Below are positions 33,262-42,247 of a DNA stretch of 64,000 nucleotides, piece by piece. The stretch spans positions 1 through 64,000 of the forward strand of contig JABTUB010000002.1 in the NCBI GenBank assembly GCA_015075585.1, given 5' to 3'. Source of the DNA: Chloracidobacterium sp. (lineage in GTDB: Bacteria; Acidobacteriota; Blastocatellia; Pyrinomonadales; Pyrinomonadaceae). The position numbers were made by a program, and so were the translations under genes. Below the pieces are notes generated by a model that worked only from the letters and a program-made list of their open reading frames with translations, had not been told where the DNA came from and did no database searches. Numbering within the stretch: position 1 is the first letter of the stretch; the number at the start of each line of letters is the position of its first letter.

Positions 33262-35604
33262 TTACTCCTTCGCCCTCTCGGCAGAGAACGGGAACTCGCC
33301 AAAGCCCGGACTCGAAAGCGTGCCCGTGATCTTGTCGCCTTCCACCTTCGCCGTTATCTTGAAGTCAACGGCGTTGCCCTCGATCTGAGCCTGAAAGACC
33401 GCGGTGAAATTCGAACCGCTGACCTTGCCGTTGACGATCGTGCCGCCGCCGAACGGCGAGGCTGCCGTGCCTGAAAGCGCGGCTCCCGCCTGCTTGAACT
33501 CCGCCGTCATCGGCACAGCCTGCCCCATCGCATCCGCAACCATGTTCCACTTCCCTGTAACATCGACCGACGGAGCGGCCGTCATATCGACAGGCTTTGC
33601 GAGACGTACCGTCTTCGGATCGACCGTGATCTCAGCAAGACGCTTTGCGACCTCCGGCGACATCGACTCCTGGAACCGCCCGCCCAAGTACTTGGCAAGG
33701 AACTTCTCGGAGGCCGCAAGCATCGCCATATTGTTCACCGGCCGCGCAAAGCCGTGCCCTTCGTCGGGCGCAACGATGTACTCGACCGGGAAGCTGCGGT
33801 CGCGAAGCGCGATGACTATCTGATCTGATTCGCGCTTGTTCACACGCGGATCGTTCGCACCCTGCACAACCATCAGCGGCGTCCTGATCCTATCCGCCGA
33901 GAACAGCGGCGACTGGCGACGCATTTGTGCAAGGCCCTCGGGCGTGTTCGGGTCGCCCATTCGCTTATAGAAGGTTACACGTGCCGCTTCCCAATACGGC
34001 GGTATCGATTCGAGCAGAGTCTCGAGATTCGAAGGCCCGACGATAGAAACTGCCGCAGCGTAAACATCCGGCGTAAAAGCGACACCCGCCAGCGTCGCAT
34101 AGCCGCCGTAACTGCCGCCCATTATGGCAACACGCTTCGGATCGACGATGCCCTGATCCACAAGGTACTTGACGCCAAATGTGAGGTCATCCTGCATCTT
34201 TTGGCCCCACTCATTGTTGCCCGCATTCAAGAACTTCTTGCCGTAACCCGTCGATCCGCGAAAATTCGGCTCCAGGACGGCGTAACCGCGATTTGCCAAG
34301 AACTGTGCAAAGCCGTTGTAGCCCCACGAATCGCGTGCCCAAGGCCCGCCGTGCGGAAAGACGACGAGCGGCAGGTTCTTTGCCGTCACGCCTTTCGGCA
34401 GCGTCAGATACGCGGGGATCTCCAGCCCGTCCGACGATCTATAACGAACCGATGTCATCGGCGCAAGTGCCTTGCGGTCAAGTTTTTCGCGTATTTGATA
34501 AAGTGTCGAGAGATTTCCCGTCTTGCGGTCGTAAAGCCAAACCGTCCCCGGATCGGTGTCGCTGTATGTGGCTGCGATGAACTTCGTTTCGTCAGCCGTA
34601 CTTGAGTTGAAGCTGATCTCGCGGTCGCCAAGCTGTTTTTTGATCTTCTCGTAGTCCTTCTGATACGCCTTGTCCTTCCAGTACGTCCGCACCCTGTCAT
34701 CATTGTAGCTTGTAAAAATGATGTCGTGCGTTACGTCCGAGAAGCTGACGTTATCGAGGTCAACCTTGCCAAGCGGATCGCTCTCGACCTTTTCCGTCTT
34801 TCCGGTCTCGACATCGAGCAGTTGAAGCTCGATCAGGTCAAGATCACCTTTGTTCGTCTGAATGTAAACGCGCTTGTTATCCTTGTGAAAATTAAGCGGC
34901 GAACACGTCTCAAAGACATCGCATTTGTAGATCACGGTCGAACTGCCGTCGGCGTTCAGCCGCAGTATCTCAGTATCGCCGTTCTGCGGTGAACGAACCG
35001 CAAGTCGGAGTTTGTCAGCATTGTCGAATTTTACCTCTTGCCGCCGATCGTTGTTCTGACTTACCAACGTACGTTCGCCTGTTGATATCTTGACCTTGTA
35101 AAGGTCGTGCCACGCCTTATCTCTATCATTTATCCCGACAAAGATCGTGTCCGGATCCGACTTCGGCACGGCTTGGATCACCGCACTGACGCCTTTACCC
35201 TCAGTAAGGTTGCGTGCCGCAGGAACGGGCGAACCATCGGCCGCCTTGGCTGACGGATCGACCGCAAAGACATTGAAATTCTCATCACCGCCATTATCCT
35301 GTACGAACAATATGTATCTGCTGTCCCGCGACCAGAAGTAGCCGCGTACCGGCCGCTTTTGATCGTTCGTCATTGGCCGCGCAGATGTAAACGGTTCATT
35401 GATGCCCTTTACCCACACGTTCATCGTGCCGTTGAGAGGCTTGATGAACGAGATGAACTTGCCGTCGGGCGAGATCTGAGCACCCGAGTATTCCGGATTG
35501 CCAAAGATCACTTCCCTGTCGATCAACCCCGGCTGTTGAGCGAATCCGTTGATCGCGATCAGGGATAATAAAAGCAATGCTGCTGTAAGTATTTGTAGTT
35601 TCAT
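33262..35604 (-). CDS. S9 family prolyl-oligopeptidase-like peptidase with extra C-terminal domain
   Basis: The 780 residues comprise a signal peptide (1-23) and a beta-propeller (about 35-390, WD40-like PD40 text such as GAQISPDGKFISFIKP). An alpha/beta-hydrolase domain (about 400-660) follows. Its triad is visible: Ser498 in GGSYGGYA, Asp585 in GANDPRV, His617 in DEGHGFARP. Such enzymes cut short peptides or remove N-acyl amino acids, here outside the cytoplasm. About 90 extra residues at the end (from VDVTGKWNMVADAMG) form a small beta-rich domain not usual in the family, resembling stand-alone lipocalin-like sheets. The gene is single, between ChaN-like and yraN. Confidence 0.88.
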   Translation of the reverse strand: MKLQILTAALLLLSLIAINGFAQQPGLIDREVIFGNPEYSGAQISPDGKFISFIKPLNGTMNVWVKGINEPFTSARPMTNDQKRPVRGYFWSRDSRYILFVQDNGGDENFNVFAVDPSAKAADGSPVPAARNLTEGKGVSAVIQAVPKSDPDTIFVGINDRDKAWHDLYKVKISTGERTLVSQNNDRRQEVKFDNADKLRLAVRSPQNGDTEILRLNADGSSTVIYKCDVFETCSPLNFHKDNKRVYIQTNKGDLDLIELQLLDVETGKTEKVESDPLGKVDLDNVSFSDVTHDIIFTSYNDDRVRTYWKDKAYQKDYEKIKKQLGDREISFNSSTADETKFIAATYSDTDPGTVWLYDRKTGNLSTLYQIREKLDRKALAPMTSVRYRSSDGLEIPAYLTLPKGVTAKNLPLVVFPHGGPWARDSWGYNGFAQFLANRGYAVLEPNFRGSTGYGKKFLNAGNNEWGQKMQDDLTFGVKYLVDQGIVDPKRVAIMGGSYGGYATLAGVAFTPDVYAAAVSIVGPSNLETLLESIPPYWEAARVTFYKRMGDPNTPEGLAQMRRQSPLFSADRIRTPLMVVQGANDPRVNKRESDQIVIALRDRSFPVEYIVAPDEGHGFARPVNNMAMLAASEKFLAKYLGGRFQESMSPEVAKRLAEITVDPKTVRLAKPVDMTAAPSVDVTGKWNMVADAMGQAVPMTAEFKQAGAALSGTAASPFGGGTIVNGKVSGSNFTAVFQAQIEGNAVDFKITAKVEGDKITGTLSSPGFGEFPFSAERAKE

Positions 35605-35666
35605 AATTTGTTAGAGGCCGTTCGGGATAGGTTACGTAACTGCAAAGCAAATTGTTCCAATGAAGA

Positions 35667-36110
35667 TCATTCAAAGTTCTTCCGGCGCCTTTCACGAAAG
35701 GCGGATCCCGTGAAAAAGGCTCGTAAAAGCTCGACACGCGGCTTATCGATCTCATTCAGCAGGACCGTTACCGCGTCGTATCGCACAGGCGTCTCGAACA
35801 GGTCGAAAAGCCTTCGATAGACCTTTGACGTCCGTATTATCTGCCGCTGCTTGCGAAGATCAATATTCTTTGTGATCGGCACGAAACTTTCGGATCGCCG
35901 CGTCTTGACCTCAATGAAACAAAGCGTTTCGCCGTCGAGAGCAATGATGTCGATCTCGCCCGAGACCGATACGCCTTTCCGATTACGGCCGACCGGAACC
36001 TTAAAATTGCGGATAATGATGCGATAGCCGTTCTCATGCAGAAATGCCGCGGCGAGATCTTCGCCTCGCCTTCCGAGGAGTTTTGTTGAACGATCGTCGA
36101 TCTTTATCAC
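35667..36110 (-). CDS. YraN family (UPF0102) endonuclease-like protein
   Basis: The 147-residue protein has the Holliday-junction-resolvase-like fold signature: GRRGEDLAAAFLHENGYRII, then GEIDIIALDGETLCFIEVKTR with the conserved Glu-x-Asp and Glu-x-Lys nuclease residues, and KQRQIIRTSKVY. Function in bacteria is unproven. It begins two bases after the methylmalonyl-CoA mutase stop, so the two are likely co-transcribed, probably without a functional link. Confidence 0.85.
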   Translation of the reverse strand: MIKIDDRSTKLLGRRGEDLAAAFLHENGYRIIIRNFKVPVGRNRKGVSVSGEIDIIALDGETLCFIEVKTRRSESFVPITKNIDLRKQRQIIRTSKVYRRLFDLFETPVRYDAVTVLLNEIDKPRVELLRAFFTGSAFRERRRKNFE

Positions 36111-36112
36111 AT

Positions 36113-37792
36113 CTAAAATGCCGGCTCCTCGTAAATCCCGTAAACATCACGCAGAGCAACGCTTATCTCTTCGACGGTCGCATACGCGGCGACGGCTTCA
36201 ATGATCGCAGGCATCGTATTCTCACCAGATACAGCCGCTTTTTTTAGTTTATCGATCGCAATGCCGACCGCGCCGTTGTCACGCGTTGACCTTACATTGT
36301 CGAGACGACGCAGTTGATGATCGCGTACATTCTCGTCGATCTGAAGTATCTCAGGCTCTGCCTCGTCCTCCATCACGTATTTGTTAACGCCGACGATCGT
36401 TTGATCGCCACGCTCGACCGCTTTTTGATACAGATAAGCCGATTCCTGGATCTCACGCTGCGGAAAGCCGGCCTCGATCGCTTCGACCATCCCGCCAAAT
36501 CCGTCGATCTTGTCAAAATACTCGAAGCATCCGTCGATCATCTTCTCGGTAAGGGCCTCGACATAATAACTGCCGCCAAGCGGATCGACCGTATTTGCGA
36601 CACCTGTCTCTTCAGCAATGATCTGCTGCGTCCGGAGTGCGATCAAGGCCGCTTCATCCGTAGGCAAAGCGTGCGCCTCATCATAGGAATCTGTATGCAG
36701 CGACTGCGTCCCGCCGAGCACGCCTGCCAATGCCTGTATCGCAACCCGCGCAATATTGATCATCGGCTGCTGTACCGTAAGCGAGACGCCCGCCGTCTGT
36801 GTATGAAAGCGCATCTGCATCGTACGCGGATTCTTTGCACCAAAACGCTCTTTCATCGTGCGCGCCCATACAACACGAGCCGCACGGTACTTTGCGATCT
36901 CTTCGAAGAAGTCATTGTGTGCATTAAAGAAGAATGAAAGCCGCGGTACGAATTCATCTATGTCCATGCCGCGTTCCACGCCGTAGTGAACGTATTCGAC
37001 ACCGTCGCGTAGTGTGAACGCAAGCTCTTGCAACGCTGTCGCGCCGGCTTCGCGGATGTGATACCCGCTGACCGAGATGGGATTGTACTTCGGCACAAAT
37101 TTGGTCGTGTACTCAAAGGTATCGATCACCAGCTTCATCGCAGGCTTGATCGGGTATATCCACTCCTTTTGCGCGATGTATTCTTTCAAAATGTCATTCT
37201 GAAGCGTGCCTGAGATCTTTTTGAGGTCGGCTTTCTGCCTTTCGGCGACAACGAGATACATCGCCAGAAAGATCGGAGCGGGTGCATTGATCGTTTGCGA
37301 GACGGTGACTTCTTCGAGCGGAATGCCGTCAAAGAGCACTTCAAAATCAGCAAGCGACGAAACCGCAACGCCGCATTTGCCTACCTCGCCTTCGCTGAGC
37401 GGCGAATCGGCATCAAGGCCCATCAGCGCGGGAAGATCGTAGGCCACCGAAAGCCCTGTCTGCCCCTGCTCCATCAGATATTTGAAGCGGCGGTTCGTTT
37501 CCTCAGGCGACGAGAAGCCCGCAAACTGCCGCATTGTCCACAACTTGCCGCGATAGCCCGTAGGATGAATACCGCGTTTATACGGATATTCGCCGGGAAA
37601 ACCGACATCCGCCGTCGCGCTGTCAGCGGCAGTATAGAGTCGATCCACCGGCACTAAACTGACGCCCTCAAACGATGCCCGACGCTCGGGGGCTTTCTCG
37701 AGTACGGGAGCGAGCGTTTCTTTTTCCCAACGCTCGGTCTCAGCGGTCGATCTGGCGGGAATTCCGTTCATATCTGTGATCTTCATTTGCAA
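36113..37792 (-). CDS. Methylmalonyl-CoA mutase, large (catalytic) subunit
   Basis: The enzyme interconverts methylmalonyl-CoA and succinyl-CoA with adenosylcobalamin, linking propionate and the citric acid cycle. The 559 residues form the substrate-binding TIM barrel: [87 protein letters not shown]. The C-terminal B12-binding domain (DxHxxG) is absent, so a separate small subunit must be encoded elsewhere, as in the MCM-alpha/ICM-type two-gene systems. The isobutyryl-CoA mutase family is close, but the [15 protein letters not shown] segment fits MCM. The biotin carrier protein at 56820 could serve the same propionate pathway. Confidence 0.9.
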   Translation of the reverse strand: MQMKITDMNGIPARSTAETERWEKETLAPVLEKAPERRASFEGVSLVPVDRLYTAADSATADVGFPGEYPYKRGIHPTGYRGKLWTMRQFAGFSSPEETNRRFKYLMEQGQTGLSVAYDLPALMGLDADSPLSEGEVGKCGVAVSSLADFEVLFDGIPLEEVTVSQTINAPAPIFLAMYLVVAERQKADLKKISGTLQNDILKEYIAQKEWIYPIKPAMKLVIDTFEYTTKFVPKYNPISVSGYHIREAGATALQELAFTLRDGVEYVHYGVERGMDIDEFVPRLSFFFNAHNDFFEEIAKYRAARVVWARTMKERFGAKNPRTMQMRFHTQTAGVSLTVQQPMINIARVAIQALAGVLGGTQSLHTDSYDEAHALPTDEAALIALRTQQIIAEETGVANTVDPLGGSYYVEALTEKMIDGCFEYFDKIDGFGGMVEAIEAGFPQREIQESAYLYQKAVERGDQTIVGVNKYVMEDEAEPEILQIDENVRDHQLRRLDNVRSTRDNGAVGIAIDKLKKAAVSGENTMPAIIEAVAAYATVEEISVALRDVYGIYEEPAF

Positions 37793-37921
37793 ATTGTTTC
37801 AAGTGAACTAACTGAACAGTTTAAGTCGGACGGCGATGCCATGCAAGACGCTGAATGTGCAGTCTGTGCGGTGTGTGATCCGATTTTTGCAACAAAGCCG
37901 GAATACGGATACAATTGCCCG

Positions 37922-38407
37922 ATGCTAAGAGCTTTTTTCGCGATCTTGACCGTTACGTCTGTTTTCGTCTTAGTTTCGTGCAGCACGAAGCCTTCGAACG
38001 CCAACGTACCGACAGCGAACATCGGTCGTGATCAGAAAGAAAACTCCGCAAAGACCAACTCAGAAGAGCTCGCGCTTTTGATAAACCTGCCATTTGAGAC
38101 AGAGGATATTGCCTGGCAGGAAAGCCCCGACCACGCTCGCATAACAGCGGTAATGCGATTTTCGCCGGCAGATGCTGCCAAGATCGTTGCAGAGGCAGAG
38201 CGGATCAATGCTCCGACCCCGGTAAGGATTCCGATGGAAACGTGGTTCCCTACCGAGGTTATCGCACAAAGCGAGATCTCAGGCGACGATACGGTCTCAG
38301 GAAACTCGTATCCCGCAAATATGTTCTTTCAGCCGCCGTTCAGCACGGGAACGATCACGCATATTGAAAATTCCGACTATTTTGTACTGGAATTATCAAC
38401 GAAATAG
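37922..38407 (+). CDS. Putative lipoprotein
   Basis: From the ATG at 37922 the protein has 161 residues. It has a lipoprotein signal MLRAFFAILTVTSVFVLVSC with the cysteine at about residue 20. The mature part (IDENTEFFD-type acidic stretches, ADAAKIVAEAERINAPT, ETWFPTEVIAQSEIS) has no family I recognise. It looks like a small globular periplasmic domain. An earlier in-frame start at 37787 overlaps the mutase promoter side and adds a non-signal stretch, so I reject it. The gene is divergent from the mutase and upstream of lptD. Confidence 0.65.
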   Translation: MLRAFFAILTVTSVFVLVSCSTKPSNANVPTANIGRDQKENSAKTNSEELALLINLPFETEDIAWQESPDHARITAVMRFSPADAAKIVAEAERINAPTPVRIPMETWFPTEVIAQSEISGDDTVSGNSYPANMFFQPPFSTGTITHIENSDYFVLELSTK

Positions 38408-38473
38408 AACGTGTGACCTTACGAAAAGTTCGTGATTCGTGTTAGCATCAAGGCCAGATAACCTATTGATACG

Positions 38474-40981
38474 ATGCGGTTTATAGCAGTCTTTTTAGTT
38501 CTATTTGCCCTCTCGCTGCTGCCGCAGGCCGTTACGGGACAACAAACCGACCCGGTGAGCCGCCAAGTGGCTGATCCGATCACAGATACGCCGAATATTA
38601 ACCCGATCTCACCCGAACAGAGCATTGCCGCCCCAAAACCCGCAAAGAAACCGCTTGTTGAACCCGAAGGCGGCGACGGCAAGCTGATCGTTTATTCCGA
38701 CAGGTCTGATGCTTCCGAGCAGAACGGCCGTCGGATCGTGGTGCACCAGGGCAATGTGGATGTGCGATACGGCATCTACCGGCTTCAAGCAGAAAAGGTA
38801 ACCGTTTCGGAAACTGACTCAATGCTTACTGCCGAGGGCGATGTCGTTTTTGACCAAGGCGAGGATCAGCGTATAACTGGCGTAAAGGCAAAATTCAATT
38901 ACAAGACAAAGGCCGGCATTTTCGAAGACTCGACAGGGTTTACGAATCAAACGAATGACGGAACGGTGATCTACTTCAAAGCGGACCGCGTCGAAAAGAC
39001 CGGCCCCGAAATCATCGTGATCTACAATGCCGAGATCACGGCGTGCGAAGGCGCCGTCCCGATCTGGAGCTTTACGACGAAAAAGGCAACGATCAAGATC
39101 GGCGACAAGGTTAAATTCCATAATGCGAAGTTTCGCGTCAAACGGTTGCCGCTGCTTTACGTTCCCTACGGCTCGATACCCATCAAAGAACGCGACCGCA
39201 GCTCCGGCTTCCTCACGCCGACGTTCTCATATTCAAAGCTCAAGGGAGTTCGCCTGTCAGGTGCATACTTTCAGACGCTCGGGCGGTCGGCCGATGCCAC
39301 CATCCGAATGGATCTTTTTTCGAGCCGCGGCCTCGGCTACGGTATTGACGTTCGTACGCGGGCCAACTCACGCTCATACTTCGACTTCGGTTTCTATTCA
39401 GTAAAGGACAGAATATTCGGTGCAAAAAAAGATGCCGCTCATCCCGACCAAGGCGGTACGCAGATCTATGCGAACGGCGTTCATTTCTTCCCGAACGGCT
39501 TTACCGCGTCGGTCGATGTTAAGTTGACGTCAAACCTCGCATTCAGGCAGGTGTTCACCGATGGGATCCAGCAGATAATCTCGCCGATCGAGGTTTCACA
39601 GGCTTTTGTCAACAAGAGTTGGAACAACTACACGATGAACATCCTTGCACGTTCGCAGGAGATATCTATCCCGAACGTGCATATAAAGGTCCGCAACTTG
39701 CCCAGCATAAGCTTCGAAAAAAGGCCCTCGCGACTTTCGTTCTTAAAAAACGTTTACTTTTCGTTCAAGACCAGTGCGGAAGGAATATCACGCCGTGAAA
39801 CAGCCGACGATCGCACGCTTTACGGAATAATGACAGGAACGATCCCGCTGAAAACGCCCGCCATCGGCCAAAGATTCGATATTTACCCGGAATTGACGAT
39901 GCCGTGGCAAACGAAATACCTCAATATCACAGCGACTGCGGCGGCACGTGTTACATACTATTCGAACTCCCTTGACGGCATCGGCCGGATCATTGGCCGC
40001 GACCTTATTCGCAAATATGGTGAATTCACACTCGACATTCGCCCCGTCGCTCTCGCAAAGAACTTTTACGGCAAGAAGAATAAATTTCGATTTCGCCACG
40101 TTATCGAGCCATTCATAACATATCGCCTTGTAAAAGGTATCGACAGCTTTGCGCGGATCATCAGATTTGATCAAATTGACACTGCAACCAACACGAACGA
40201 AATAGAGTTCGGCATCACGAACCGCATCTACACCCGCCGATACGGCGAAGCTGTGACGGGCAAAGCCCAAGGTGCCCTGCGCGAACAAGGTGCATCATCA
40301 TCAGGTCAAGCGGGATTGTCGATCCAGCCTTACGAGGTATTCACGCTGACCGTAAGGGGCAAATATTTCTTCGACCCCAGATTTGGCGGAGCACTGACGC
40401 CCGGACGGAGAAATCAGATCGAACCGATGACGGCGCTGAGCTTCTATACCTTTGGCGGCGTGCCTCGGCGTTTCTCGCCATTGAACATCGACGCAACTTA
40501 CCGGCCGCGAAAGAATATCTGGATCAACGCAAGAATGGATATTGGCGTGCAGGGCGACGGAATACGAGCCGTTTCATCATCTATCGGATACGACACAAAG
40601 CTGCTGAAGATCTTCCAGACGTTCTACTACACTCGGGCGGTTACGCTGATACCTTCGTTGTCGCGATATGCCGATGTGAACGGCAAGGAGGCCGGCACAC
40701 TGCGTGGTGCTCAATGGTCGCCTTCTATCTTTGCGGGAAACCGCGATCGGGGAGTTTACGGCGGAGCGTCGTTCTTCTTCGATTTTGAAAGCAGGCGGGC
40801 GCAAGGCCTTTCGCCGCTTATTTCATCTCTCTACACGCTTGGATACGCGTACAACTGCTGTGCCTTGGCCGTTCAGTATTACCGCTTCGATCTCGGAGCC
40901 CGTCAAGAAAATCGCTTTGTCTTCTCATTTAGGCTCAACGGTATAGGTACATTCGGTACCGAACAGGTCGGAATCCGCTGA
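38474..40981 (+). CDS. lptD: LPS-assembly outer-membrane protein LptD
   Basis: LptD inserts lipopolysaccharide into the outer leaflet together with LptE. The 835 residues show a signal peptide (1-22) and a Pro-rich linker. The OstA/jelly-roll periplasmic domain (about 65-215) has repeated strands such as GNVDVRYGIYRLQAEKVTV, LTAEGDVVFDQGEDQRI and GTVIYFKADRVEK. A C-terminal beta-barrel (about 225-835) follows, opening with LPLLYVPYGSIPIKERDRSS. The barrel includes CEGAVPIWSF and a late double cysteine (NCCALAV), but the E. coli disulfide pattern is not clearly present. With lpxB it argues for true LPS in this organism. Confidence 0.88.
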   Translation: MRFIAVFLVLFALSLLPQAVTGQQTDPVSRQVADPITDTPNINPISPEQSIAAPKPAKKPLVEPEGGDGKLIVYSDRSDASEQNGRRIVVHQGNVDVRYGIYRLQAEKVTVSETDSMLTAEGDVVFDQGEDQRITGVKAKFNYKTKAGIFEDSTGFTNQTNDGTVIYFKADRVEKTGPEIIVIYNAEITACEGAVPIWSFTTKKATIKIGDKVKFHNAKFRVKRLPLLYVPYGSIPIKERDRSSGFLTPTFSYSKLKGVRLSGAYFQTLGRSADATIRMDLFSSRGLGYGIDVRTRANSRSYFDFGFYSVKDRIFGAKKDAAHPDQGGTQIYANGVHFFPNGFTASVDVKLTSNLAFRQVFTDGIQQIISPIEVSQAFVNKSWNNYTMNILARSQEISIPNVHIKVRNLPSISFEKRPSRLSFLKNVYFSFKTSAEGISRRETADDRTLYGIMTGTIPLKTPAIGQRFDIYPELTMPWQTKYLNITATAAARVTYYSNSLDGIGRIIGRDLIRKYGEFTLDIRPVALAKNFYGKKNKFRFRHVIEPFITYRLVKGIDSFARIIRFDQIDTATNTNEIEFGITNRIYTRRYGEAVTGKAQGALREQGASSSGQAGLSIQPYEVFTLTVRGKYFFDPRFGGALTPGRRNQIEPMTALSFYTFGGVPRRFSPLNIDATYRPRKNIWINARMDIGVQGDGIRAVSSSIGYDTKLLKIFQTFYYTRAVTLIPSLSRYADVNGKEAGTLRGAQWSPSIFAGNRDRGVYGGASFFFDFESRRAQGLSPLISSLYTLGYAYNCCALAVQYYRFDLGARQENRFVFSFRLNGIGTFGTEQVGIR

Positions 40982-40992
40982 ACATTATTTGC

Positions 40993-41026
40993 GTAAAAAT
41001 GGCCGCCCGTTGAACCGAGCGGCCAT
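40993..41026 (-). terminator. Terminator of ilvE
   Basis: On the minus strand ATGGCCGC (41026-41019) pairs with GCGGCCAT (41006-40999), followed by TTTTACGC. It also separates the convergent lptD gene. Confidence 0.7.
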
Positions 41027-41056
41027 CAGACCGGAGTATCAATGTGTACGAACAGC

Positions 41057-42040
41057 CTACGCGCTTGCGGTCGTTCGGCCGTCATTCACAAATGTAAGCC
41101 AATCGGCACCGAATGGAGCAGGCCGTTTTGCCGTGATGATGTTGAAGAATTCTTCCTGCAGCCGTGCTGTCAACGGCCCGCGATGCCCCTCGCCCACAGT
41201 GATCTTATCAACCGAGCGGATCGGCGTTATCTCAGCGGCGGTTCCCGTGAAGAATACTTCGTCAGCAATATAGAGCGCCGCTCGTTGGATATTTGTCTCA
41301 ACGACCTCGATCCCAAGTTCGCGTGCGATCTGTATAACGGAATCGCGTGTAATGCCGGGAAGCACCGAGGCACCTAGCGGCGGCGTGAAGAGCTTGCCGT
41401 TATTTACCAGGAAGAGATTCTCGCCCGAGCCTTCGGAAACAAAGCCGCGGTCGTCGAGGGCAATGCCTTCGCTGTAGCCGCCAAGTATCGCCTCCATCTT
41501 GATGAGCTGCGAATTCATATAATTCGCCCCCGCCTTTGCCATTGCCGGCATCGAGTTCGTTGTGATGCGTGTCCAGCTCGAAACGCACACGTCGATCCCT
41601 GATTCGAGGGCCTCCTCACCCAGATATTTCCCCCATTGCCATGCCGCCACGTACGCGTCAATTGGTGCCGGAAAAGGATTAACACCAAAAGACGGCTTTT
41701 CATCACTAAGGCCGCGAAACACGATCGGACGCAGGTAGCAATGTTCAAGCCCGCTCAGACGCACTAGCTCGACCGCTGCATCGCAAAAGTCCTGTCGCGA
41801 GAAAGGCGTCTGCATCCGGTAGATCTTCGCCGAATTGATCAGCCGCTGCATATGCTCGGTCAGGCGAAACACGGCCGGCCCGTTTTCGGTCTCATAACAA
41901 CGAATGCCTTCAAAGACACTCGATCCGTAATTGACCACATGCGCCATCACGTGGATTTTGGCATCCGCCCAATCGATGAACTCTCCGTTCTTCCAAACCT
42001 TTGGTGCGATCTTCATTGTACTAACGTCTTTTTCTGCCAT
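41057..42040 (-). CDS. ilvE: Branched-chain amino acid aminotransferase
   Basis: This PLP enzyme of fold type IV makes Leu, Ile and Val from their keto acids with glutamate. From the ATG at 42040 there are 327 residues; an in-frame GTG at 42055 overlaps the GGAGG and is less likely. Family motifs are [37 protein letters not shown] with the PLP lysine region near AKAGANY, and [25 protein letters not shown]. The final part is [10 protein letters not shown]. Its terminator is at 40993-41026. Confidence 0.92.
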   Translation of the reverse strand: MAEKDVSTMKIAPKVWKNGEFIDWADAKIHVMAHVVNYGSSVFEGIRCYETENGPAVFRLTEHMQRLINSAKIYRMQTPFSRQDFCDAAVELVRLSGLEHCYLRPIVFRGLSDEKPSFGVNPFPAPIDAYVAAWQWGKYLGEEALESGIDVCVSSWTRITTNSMPAMAKAGANYMNSQLIKMEAILGGYSEGIALDDRGFVSEGSGENLFLVNNGKLFTPPLGASVLPGITRDSVIQIARELGIEVVETNIQRAALYIADEVFFTGTAAEITPIRSVDKITVGEGHRGPLTARLQEEFFNIITAKRPAPFGADWLTFVNDGRTTASA

Positions 42041-42191
42041 AGTGTATCCGGCCACCTCCGTGGATAAAATAAAGTAATAAATGTTATCGAAATTTTCTTT
42101 GGACGAAAGGTTATTCGATTATAACTAAAGGATAATATAGATACGGGTTTTTATCAATTTCGTCACGCGCCGCCGGTCTCGTTGCGGATAC

Positions 42192-42225
42192 AAAACAAAA
42201 GGGACGGGTTCTCGCCCCATCCCTT
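42192..42225 (-). terminator. Terminator of the TolB-like propeller gene
   Basis: On the minus strand AAGGGATGGG (42225-42216) pairs with CCCGTCCCTT (42208-42199, one G-T), followed by TTGTTTTG. It lies 22 bases past the stop of the gene ending at 42248. Confidence 0.75.
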
Positions 42226-42247
42226 ACGAATGAACGATCAAATTCGC

